Assembly: GCA_947473445.1 (NCBI GenBank)
Contig: CANJEU010000071.1
Location: forward strand, 1 to 8,544
Source of the DNA: Fidelibacterota bacterium
GTDB taxonomy: Bacteria > Pseudomonadota > Alphaproteobacteria > Rhodospirillales > Rhodospirillaceae
Length of the DNA: 8,544 nucleotides
Direction of reading: 5' to 3'
Position numbers and translations under genes: made by a program. Under the pieces are notes generated by a model. It saw nothing but the letters and a program-made list of their open reading frames with translations. It made no database searches and was not told where the DNA came from. Below are positions 1 through 5,706 of this stretch, piece by piece. How positions within the stretch are numbered: the stretch's first letter is position 1; the number at the start of each line of letters is the position of its first letter.

Positions 1-172
1 GAAGACCCGTTCAAATCTGATGGCACAGGCCGAGAAAATTGCCCTGGATGAATGCGGCGTGATCCCGATCTACGTCACGACGACTAAAAACCTCGTTTCT
101 CCCCGCGTGATCGGCTGGGAAGACAACGTCGAGAACTGGCACCGCACCCGGTTCATGCGCCTGAAAGCCTAA
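1..172 (+). CDS. ABC transporter solute-binding protein, peptide/OppA type (C-terminal end only)
   Basis: Only the last 56 codons are in the window, read from base 2 to a TAA at 170-172. The visible tail resembles the C-terminus of family 5 solute-binding proteins (OppA/DppA type). It has an amphipathic helix (AEKIALDE), a 'VIPIY' strand, then 'SPRVIGWEDNVENWHRTRFMRL', in which the V-x-G-W and closing R-F-M-R-L positions are typical of that family. Such proteins capture oligopeptides or other organic solutes in the periplasm and hand them to an inner-membrane ABC permease. The ligand-binding part lies outside the window, so the substrate cannot be named. The next gene starts only two bases after the stop, so the two are very probably one transcript with coupled translation. 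The permease and ATPase genes, if present, would lie to the left. Confidence 0.72.
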   Translation, partial: KTRSNLMAQAEKIALDECGVIPIYVTTTKNLVSPRVIGWEDNVENWHRTRFMRLKA

Positions 173-174
173 CA

Positions 175-1767
175 ATGGCCACCGAGACCGATGTCGTCAT
201 CATTGGCGGGGGCCACAACGGGCTGGTATGCGCGTTCTACCTCGCCCGCGCAGGCCTAAAGGTCACGGTCCTCGAGCGCCAGGATGTGGTGGGCGGTGCG
301 GCGGTGACCGAGGAGTTTCATCCCGGTTTCCGCAATTCCGTGGCCAGCTACACGGTGTCGCTGCTCAATCCGCGCATCATCGCCGATATGAATTTGCACG
401 GCCAAGGCCTGCGCATCGTCGAGCGCCGCGCCTCAAATTTCCTGCCCATCGACGATCATACGTCTCTGGTCACCGGCCCGGGCCGGACACAAGCCGAGGT
501 GGCGAAGTTTTCCGCCCGGGACGCCGCGCGGCTCGACGCCTATGGCAAGCGCCTCGATGATGTGGTCGACGTTCTGCGAACGTTTCTTCTGAAAACCCCG
601 CCCAACGTCGTTTCCGGCGGCGTCTTCGCGGCGCTGCCGCAGCTCGTGGAAGCCTTTAAATCCGGCCGCGAGATCGCCAAGGCCGATATGACGGTACGGC
701 GCGACCTGCTGGCGCTGTTTTCGCAATCGGCCGGTGACTGGCTCGACGGCTGGTTTGAAAGCGATCCGATCAAGGCGGTGTTCGGCTTCGACGCCATCGT
801 GGGCAACTACGCAAGCCCCTACACCCCCGGATCGGCCTATGTCCTCCTCCATCACGTCTTCGGCGAGGTGAACGGAAAGAAGGGCGCCTGGGGCCACGCC
901 ATCGGCGGCATGGGCGCCATTACGCAAGCCATGTTGAAGGCTTGCGCCGCGCGCGGCGTGACCGTTCGCACGGGCGTCGCTGTGAGCGAGGTTCTGCTAG
1001 CGAAAGGCCGCGCAAGCGGGGTCGTGACTGAGCAGGGGGAAGTTATCGAGGCGCGCGCTGTCGCCTCCAACCTCAATCCAAAACTTCTATTCTCGCAACT
1101 CGTGGATCCCGGGGCGCTGCCCGCCGACTTCAGCGAGCGGATTTCGCGCTATCGCTGCGGCTCGGGCACGTTCCGCATGAATGTCGCCCTCTCGGAGTTG
1201 CCACGCTTCACCTGTTTGCCCGACACGGGCGACCATATGACCGCAGGCATCATCATTGCCCCTTCCCTGGCCTACATGGAGCGGGCTTATGCGGATGCGC
1301 GGGCGCACGGCTGGTCGAAAGCGCCGATCGTCGAGATGCTCATTCCCTCGACGCTCGACGACTCGCTGGCCCCGAAGGGCGCGCATGTCGCGAGCCTTTT
1401 CTGCCAGCATGTGGCGCCGCAACTTCCGGACGGACGGTCCTGGGACAGCGCCCGCGAAACCGTCGCCGACTTGATGATCGAGACCGTCAATACACGGGCG
1501 CCGAACTTCAAGGCGTCGGTCGTCGGGCGGCAGATCCTCAGCCCACTCGATCTCGAACGGCGCTTTGGGCTCATCGGGGGCGACATCTTCCATGGGGCCC
1601 TCGCGCTCGATCAGATGTTTTCGGCGCGGCCGGTGCTCGGTCATAGCGATTACCGCGCCCCCATCCCCGGTCTCTACATGTGCGGGTCGGGCACCCACCC
1701 CGGCGGCGGCGTGACGGGAGCCCCCGGGCACAACGCCGCGCACGAGATCATCAAAGATCTGAGATAG
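175..1767 (+). CDS. FAD-dependent oxidoreductase, phytoene dehydrogenase-like (COG1233/PYROXD2 type)
   Basis: A complete 530-residue protein. The N-terminus carries the dinucleotide-binding fold: GGGHNG at residues 11-16, the acidic residue E34 that usually binds the FAD ribose at the end of the second strand (TVLER), and the following VVGGAA. The C-terminus (about 496-530) has the second FAD-contact block, PIPGLYMCGSGTHPGGGV then TGAPGHNAA, characteristic of the PYROXD2-like branch rather than of true carotenoid desaturases. There is no signal peptide, so it is probably cytoplasmic or loosely membrane-associated. The ATG at 175 puts the FAD motif at the usual distance from the N-terminus. 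No clear Shine-Dalgarno sequence precedes it, which fits translational coupling to the solute-binding gene ending two bases upstream. The reaction is unknown: family members are annotated as amine/phytoene-type oxidoreductases, and no carotenoid genes are nearby. A role in oxidising the imported solute is inference from gene order only. Confidence 0.88.
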   Translation: MATETDVVIIGGGHNGLVCAFYLARAGLKVTVLERQDVVGGAAVTEEFHPGFRNSVASYTVSLLNPRIIADMNLHGQGLRIVERRASNFLPIDDHTSLVTGPGRTQAEVAKFSARDAARLDAYGKRLDDVVDVLRTFLLKTPPNVVSGGVFAALPQLVEAFKSGREIAKADMTVRRDLLALFSQSAGDWLDGWFESDPIKAVFGFDAIVGNYASPYTPGSAYVLLHHVFGEVNGKKGAWGHAIGGMGAITQAMLKACAARGVTVRTGVAVSEVLLAKGRASGVVTEQGEVIEARAVASNLNPKLLFSQLVDPGALPADFSERISRYRCGSGTFRMNVALSELPRFTCLPDTGDHMTAGIIIAPSLAYMERAYADARAHGWSKAPIVEMLIPSTLDDSLAPKGAHVASLFCQHVAPQLPDGRSWDSARETVADLMIETVNTRAPNFKASVVGRQILSPLDLERRFGLIGGDIFHGALALDQMFSARPVLGHSDYRAPIPGLYMCGSGTHPGGGVTGAPGHNAAHEIIKDLR

Positions 1768-1778
1768 CCTCCAAAGCA

Positions 1779-1812
1779 AAACGGCCTCCCGTGCGGGAGG
1801 CCGTTTGTTTTT
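1779..1812. terminator. Rho-independent terminator, probably bidirectional, between convergent genes
   Basis: A perfect 12-bp stem (arms 1779-1790 and 1795-1806, AAACGGCCTCCC and its complement) closes on a GTGC loop. On the plus strand it is followed by G and five T residues (1808-1812). On the minus strand the stem is followed by TTGCTTT, a poorer but still U-rich tail. It lies 11 bases after the oxidoreductase stop and 22 bases past the stop of the minus-strand glucan synthase gene, so it is well placed to end both transcripts. Confidence 0.88.
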
Positions 1813-1828
1813 CGGACCGACGCCGTAA

Positions 1829-4444
1829 TTAGGCGGCGAGGTCGAGCTTCGAGGTTTGCATAACCGGCGCGATGTCGGTCTGCGTCGCGGTCTGGCGGGT
1901 GAACTGGATGGTCGAACCCAGCGCGACGATGACAGCCGCGGCATACGGCAGGGCGACCACGGCAAGCGCCATGCACCAGACGACTTCCGCCGGATCGTCC
2001 AGTCGGCCGATGATGGCGGTGGAGGCGATGGCCGCGAGGGTTGCGACCAGGAGCACGCATTCGGTCGATGCGATGCGAAGCGCGCGGGCCCAACCGGCCA
2101 TGTCCTTGCACTTCGGCGTCACCATGAACGGCTTGCCCGAGGTAAAGATTCCGGCGAGGACGCCGCGACCGACGGTGAAAGCGAGCGACAGACCGGTCAG
2201 AGCGGCCGCGACGGCTCCCATGAAGCCGGTGCCCACTTTGGCACGGTGCAGCATGATGGTTTTCGCGGTCTTGACCGTGAACAAGGTAAGCGCGACAGCC
2301 GACAGGGCCGTGAGCGGCACGTCGAAGTGGCGCGGCGCGAGGGCCATCAGGGCCGTCCACACCAACGAGAGCACGCCGAAGATCAGGGCGAACGCGTCGG
2401 CGAACCACGGCAGCCACCCAGCGACGAAGTGATAACGCTGCGCCGGGGTCAGCGTGCTGCGGCCGGTAAAGAGCTGGCCAGCGTGACGCTTCATGATCTG
2501 CATGGCGCCGTAAACCCAGCGATAGCGCTGGCCCTTATAGGCGTCATAGGTATCGGGCATCAGGCCGCGCCCCATGCTGAGGGGCGAATAGAGCGCGGTG
2601 TAGCCGGCTTCGAACAAACGCAGGCCGAGTTCCGTGTCTTCGGTAATGCACCATTCGGCCCAACCGCCCACCTGCTCCATCGCACTGCGGCGGACGATGC
2701 ACATCGTGCCGTGTTGGATGATCGCATTGTGTTCGTTGCGCTCGACCATGCCGACTTGGAAGAAGGTCGCGTATTCTTCGTAGCAGAAGGTCTTGAACAG
2801 GCTTTCGTCGGCGTCGCGATAATCCTGCGGGGACTGTACCACAGCGACTTTGCGGTCGGCGAAGCCCGGCATCATGGTCTTCAGCCATTCCGGCGCAACC
2901 TGATAGTCGCTGTCGATGACGGCGACATATTCAGCCGCCTGATCGGTTAGCTTCAGCGCGATATTGAGCGCGCCGGCCTTGAACCCCTTCACACCGTCGA
3001 AGTGATAGAAGCGGAAGCGCTCGCCAAGGGCTTGCGCATGAGCTTCCACCGGTTTCCAGAGACTCGCGTCCTTCGTATTGTTGTCGAGGATGATGACCTC
3101 GAAGTTCGGGTAGTCGAGACGCGCGAGCGCGTTGAGGGTCTGCATGACCATCTCCGGCGGCTCGTTGTGCGTCGGCAGGTGGATCGACACGCGCGGCGTG
3201 CCGATGTAGCCGGTCGCGCCGATGCGCGGCTGACGCTTCGCGCGCCACAGGCTGAGCGCCCATTCAGCGGTCTCGGTGATCAATAGCATCGCGGTAAAGA
3301 GTGCGGCTGGGATGATGATCGCGGCGCCCCACAGCACGTTAAGCTGCACATACTGAAGCGATGAGGCTTCAATGATGAAGAGTGCGCCCGAGACAACCAG
3401 GCTGATCGTGCCGGCCACGAGGGCGTAGCCCTGCAGGCTCATGCCGGGCAACAACGTCAGCACCATGAGGCCGATCAAGAAGGTCGCGATCGTGGCGGCG
3501 CCCGCATACTGGGCCCAATCCGGGAACGAGGTCAGGTGACCGGTGAAGTTGAATTTCGGATTGCCCTCGGCGTCGAACATGCCCCAGAACGCGCCGACCG
3601 CGCCTTCCGGACCGGCTTTCCACGGCTGATCAAAGGCCTCGATCACGTAGTAATCATAGTTCTTGGCCGTAGCGAGGTTGAGGAAGTGGCGCAGGAAGAA
3701 CGCTTCCATGGCCGGCGACGGCATGGAACCCTTCTTCACGCGGCCATCCGAGGGCCAACCGGCTTCGGCGATGACGATCTTCTTCTTCGGGAACGCTTTG
3801 GCGACCATGTCAAAGCGTTCGGTCACGTAATCCATACCGTCTTCGGACTTGATGCCTTCCCAGTACGGCAGCAGGTGGATCCCGACGAAGGCGCTTTCCT
3901 TGGCCAGTTCCGGATAGTCGAGCCAGACGCTCCAAACTTCGGCGGTGCCGACTTCGACCTTCTTATTGGTGACGGCCTTGCGCACCCGCACGATGTATTC
4001 AGACACTTCGGCCGCGGTCAGTTCGCGGCGCATGACCGCTTCGTTGCCGACGATCACGCGATCGACGACGCCGGCGTTGTCATTGATGGCCTTAATCGCC
4101 TTTGTGATTTCGATTTCGTTGAGGGTCTTCTCGCCGCTGAGCCAAATGCCCAGGGTAACCTTCATGCCGAATTCCTTGGCGATATAAGGAACGACATCCT
4201 GGCCGCGATCGACCGTATAGGTACGCACGCGCTTGGTGACGCCCGAAAGCTGCTCGAGATCGCGGCGGATGATTTCGGGTGCGATACCGGCGGCGAGCTG
4301 CTCTTCCGTATAGATGTGAGACGGCGAATAAGAGACGCCTTTGAACTGGCCTTTCCAGTCCGGCGCATCAAGGGGCCGATCGAGTGACGCCCAGAGGCTG
4401 GCCGAAGCCAGGCATGCCACCAGGAGCGCAACTAGAATTCTCAT
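1829..4444 (-). CDS. ndvB: NdvB-like membrane beta-glucan synthase: GH17 glucanosyltransferase fused to GT2
   Basis: With the ATG at 4444 the product has 871 residues. Order: an N-terminal signal/anchor (MRILVALLVACLASASLWA); a periplasmic GH17 domain (about 25-310); three membrane helices (about 315-390); a cytoplasmic GT2 domain (about 415-650); and about four or five C-terminal membrane helices. GH17 catalytic residues are present: proton donor E135 (VGNEAV) and nucleophile E227 (VIAEAGWPSDG, a full match to the family signature). The GT2 core is intact: LPTHNEP near 424, D454, the D-x-D pair D511/D513 (VIDSDY), TED ending at D603, and QRYRW at 639-643, the set of a processive synthase. 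The helix count puts the GT2 domain inside and GH17 outside. In the family, GT2 makes beta-1,3-glucan from UDP-glucose, and characterised GH17 domains of such proteins re-join or branch the chains; related proteins make cyclic beta-glucans in Bradyrhizobium and Pseudomonas. The linkage made here is inference. An in-frame GTG at 4588 would add 48 residues but has no ribosome site, and the added sequence hides the signal peptide. Confidence 0.88.
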   Translation of the reverse strand: MRILVALLVACLASASLWASLDRPLDAPDWKGQFKGVSYSPSHIYTEEQLAAGIAPEIIRRDLEQLSGVTKRVRTYTVDRGQDVVPYIAKEFGMKVTLGIWLSGEKTLNEIEITKAIKAINDNAGVVDRVIVGNEAVMRRELTAAEVSEYIVRVRKAVTNKKVEVGTAEVWSVWLDYPELAKESAFVGIHLLPYWEGIKSEDGMDYVTERFDMVAKAFPKKKIVIAEAGWPSDGRVKKGSMPSPAMEAFFLRHFLNLATAKNYDYYVIEAFDQPWKAGPEGAVGAFWGMFDAEGNPKFNFTGHLTSFPDWAQYAGAATIATFLIGLMVLTLLPGMSLQGYALVAGTISLVVSGALFIIEASSLQYVQLNVLWGAAIIIPAALFTAMLLITETAEWALSLWRAKRQPRIGATGYIGTPRVSIHLPTHNEPPEMVMQTLNALARLDYPNFEVIILDNNTKDASLWKPVEAHAQALGERFRFYHFDGVKGFKAGALNIALKLTDQAAEYVAVIDSDYQVAPEWLKTMMPGFADRKVAVVQSPQDYRDADESLFKTFCYEEYATFFQVGMVERNEHNAIIQHGTMCIVRRSAMEQVGGWAEWCITEDTELGLRLFEAGYTALYSPLSMGRGLMPDTYDAYKGQRYRWVYGAMQIMKRHAGQLFTGRSTLTPAQRYHFVAGWLPWFADAFALIFGVLSLVWTALMALAPRHFDVPLTALSAVALTLFTVKTAKTIMLHRAKVGTGFMGAVAAALTGLSLAFTVGRGVLAGIFTSGKPFMVTPKCKDMAGWARALRIASTECVLLVATLAAIASTAIIGRLDDPAEVVWCMALAVVALPYAAAVIVALGSTIQFTRQTATQTDIAPVMQTSKLDLAA

Positions 4445-4449
4445 TTTCT

Positions 4450-4535
4450 GTACCAGCCTTCCCAACCCGTTCTTTTTCTTATCACCCCACCTGTTCCCTT
4501 CGCCGGCGTGGGCCGGGACGGAACTGGCTTGGTAC
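4450..4535 (-). repeat. Nested inverted repeat in the leader of the glucan synthase mRNA
   Basis: Three concentric pairings can be read. The outer one joins GTACCAGCC (4450-4458) with GGCTTGGTAC (4526-4535): nine pairs with one bulged base at 4530. The middle one joins GTTCC (4493-4497) with GGAAC (4520-4524). The inner one joins CCGGC (4503-4507) with GCCGG (4512-4516) around a four-base loop. The outer arm nearest the gene overlaps the edge of the proposed ribosome binding site, so folding could affect initiation. The pairing is visible; any regulatory role is inference. Confidence 0.4.
4457..4462 (-). promoter_or_regulatory. Putative ribosome binding site of the glucan synthase gene
   Basis: On the minus strand GGAAGG lies 12 bases before the ATG at 4444. 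The spacing is longer than the usual 5-10 bases, but nothing comparable stands before the upstream in-frame GTG (4588) or ATG (4561). Together with the signal peptide that begins at 4444, this supports the shorter start. The first two G residues fall inside the inverted repeat arm at 4450-4458. Confidence 0.45.
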
Positions 4536-4685
4536 GCAGCCTTGATTTGGACGAGAAACATGGCGGGAAGATGGACGCGCGCAGGCACATACGAGGCACG
4601 TAGCCTTACACGTACGTCATCCCAAAATCAGAACGGAGCATGGAGATCGCCCAGCCCCCCAAGAGCCCTGCGCTTCCGGGCCGGG

Positions 4686-4713
4686 GTTATACCAGAGCGG
4701 GTAGGAACTGCAA
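4686..4713 (-). promoter_or_regulatory. Candidate sigma-70-type promoter of the glucan synthase gene
   Basis: On the minus strand TTGCAG (4713-4708) is followed after 16 bases by TATAAC (4691-4686), and the -10 is preceded by TG one base away (TGGTATAAC), an extended -10 form. The -35 matches the consensus at three of six positions and the -10 at five of six. Transcription would start near 4679 and give a leader of about 235 bases before the ATG at 4444, long enough to include the nested inverted repeat. Confidence 0.45.
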
Positions 4714-4771
4714 GGGATCTGAGGGTGAGCAAAACCCCTTACAACTGTTAAAGTTTCGTAAAATCAGATAC

Positions 4772-4803
4772 TTGGCAGCCCGGCGCGCCGCGCATGCTAG
4801 ACT
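4772..4803 (+). promoter_or_regulatory. Candidate promoter of rlmJ
   Basis: TTGGCA (4772-4777) precedes an extended -10-like element, TG (4795-4796) then TAGACT (4798-4803), with a long 20-base spacer. Read instead with a 17-base spacer, the -10 would be the poor TGCTAG. The spacer contains a 10-bp GC palindrome, CGGCGCGCCG (4781-4790). The call rests on position and partial consensus only. Confidence 0.28.
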
Positions 4804-4830
4804 TGCAACAATGGAGAATGAGCCTGTGTC

Positions 4831-4834
4831 GGAG
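4831..4834 (+). promoter_or_regulatory. Ribosome binding site of rlmJ
   Basis: GGAG lies eight bases before the ATG at 4843. It fits this start, which also gives the conserved N-terminus MLSYQHAYHAG of the RlmJ family. Confidence 0.55.
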
Positions 4835-4842
4835 TCGCCCAA

Positions 4843-5706
4843 ATGCTGAGTTACCAGCACGCCTATCACGCTGGTGGTCCGGCGGACCTCCACAAGCACG
4901 CCGCTATGTGTGTCCTCATGGAACGGCTGGCCGAGAAACCCAAGCCGTTCGCGGTTGTGGATCTCTATGCCGGCCATGGCGTCTATGGCCTGGGCACCGA
5001 CGAAGCTCAGAAGACCAAGGAGTTCGAAGGGGGAATCGGCCGCCTTTGGCCGAAACGCGGCGAGGTGGCCCCGCAGGCAATATCAGCGCTGTTCGGCGCA
5101 ATCGCGCCCCTGAACCCTGAAGGCCGGCTGATTTATTACCCCGGCTCGCCGGCCATCGCGCGCGCGTTCATGCGCGAGGGTGACCTTCTCATCCTTAATG
5201 AACTTCATCCCGCGGCCCATACCGATCTGAAGCGTTGGGCGCGGCAGGACGATCGAATCACCCTTCATAAACGCGACGGACTGGAAGCCCTGGTGGGCCT
5301 GATGCCCCCGCCTGTTCGCCGAGGTTTGGTCGTGATTGATCCAAGCTACGAGATAAAGACTGAATACGCCGCCCTTCCCGACGCCCTGCGAAAAGCACAG
5401 AGAAAGTGGAAAGAAGGCACGTACCTCGTGTGGTACCCGATTTTGGCCGATGGCCGTCACAGCGAACTCGTCAAAGGTTTGGAAACGGGTCTCGCGGGCG
5501 GCGTGATCGCCTGCGAACTGCACTTCGACGCTTCAAAGTTTGCGAAAGACGCACCCGGTCTGCGCGGCACCGGCGTCATTGTTGTTAACCCACCGTGGAA
5601 ATTCGATGTCGCGATGGGCGCAGCGGGCGAATGGCTAGCGAAGACCCTCACCACAACGGGTCGTCATACGCTGCGCTGGCTGCAACGCGATGCCAATGTT
5701 GCCTAA
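4843..5706 (+). CDS. rlmJ: 23S rRNA (adenine-2030-N6)-methyltransferase RlmJ
   Basis: A 287-residue protein, close to the 280 of the E. coli enzyme, which methylates A2030 of 23S rRNA using S-adenosylmethionine in the cytoplasm. Family landmarks occur in order: the N-terminal LSYQHAYHAG with ADLHKH (4-19, including Y4, H6, H9 and K18), the SAM-binding VDLYAGHGVYGLG (39-51), YPGSP (99-103), NELHPA (119-124), the catalytic DPSYE (166-170), YLVWYP (194-199), and the C-terminal VVNPPW (247-252) with HTLRWL (275-280). Two places differ from the pattern I know: the usual HAGN becomes HAGG followed by P, and the usual DPPY catalytic motif reads DPSY. The gene has its own ribosome site and is divergent from the glucan synthase gene. 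Its TAA overlaps the stop codon of the convergent hrpB gene. The family assignment is firm; exact activity with the changed residues is not shown. Confidence 0.92.
   Translation: MLSYQHAYHAGGPADLHKHAAMCVLMERLAEKPKPFAVVDLYAGHGVYGLGTDEAQKTKEFEGGIGRLWPKRGEVAPQAISALFGAIAPLNPEGRLIYYPGSPAIARAFMREGDLLILNELHPAAHTDLKRWARQDDRITLHKRDGLEALVGLMPPPVRRGLVVIDPSYEIKTEYAALPDALRKAQRKWKEGTYLVWYPILADGRHSELVKGLETGLAGGVIACELHFDASKFAKDAPGLRGTGVIVVNPPWKFDVAMGAAGEWLAKTLTTTGRHTLRWLQRDANVA

Larger units (their letters stand above)
4445..4842. other. Divergent intergenic region between the glucan synthase gene and rlmJ
   Basis: This 398-base stretch has no convincing gene. It holds a candidate minus-strand promoter at 4686-4713, a candidate plus-strand promoter at 4772-4803 and a nested inverted repeat at 4450-4535 in the glucan synthase leader. 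Translation of the leader in the synthase frame gives a low-complexity, repeat-like peptide (VPAHAGEGN) of the kind often produced by non-coding intergenic repeats. The short plus-strand reading frames here have no ribosome site and no recognisable protein motif. Confidence 0.7.

Noticed and set aside
175..1767. True carotenoid phytoene desaturase (CrtI)
   Set aside because: The C-terminal FAD block fits the PYROXD2-like branch, and no carotenoid synthesis gene is near.
1087..1965. Long minus-strand reading frame opposite the oxidoreductase gene
   Set aside because: It lies antisense to a gene with clear FAD motifs, crosses the terminator, and its translation is arginine/proline-rich with no recognisable domain. 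It is a GC-rich shadow.
1856..2950. Long plus-strand reading frame opposite the glucan synthase gene (also 3536-4387)
   Set aside because: Both are antisense to well-conserved GT2 and GH17 domains, rich in R, H, G and D, with no motif and no ribosome site.
4493..4524. REP-like mobile repeat
   Set aside because: The hairpin and its surroundings resemble intergenic repeats of alphaproteobacteria, but I saw no second copy in this window, so no repeat family can be claimed.
4341..4751. Plus-strand small frames in the intergenic region (4341-4751, 4640-4849)
   Set aside because: They begin inside the glucan synthase gene or overlap the rlmJ start, have no ribosome site, and encode low-complexity arginine/proline-rich peptides.
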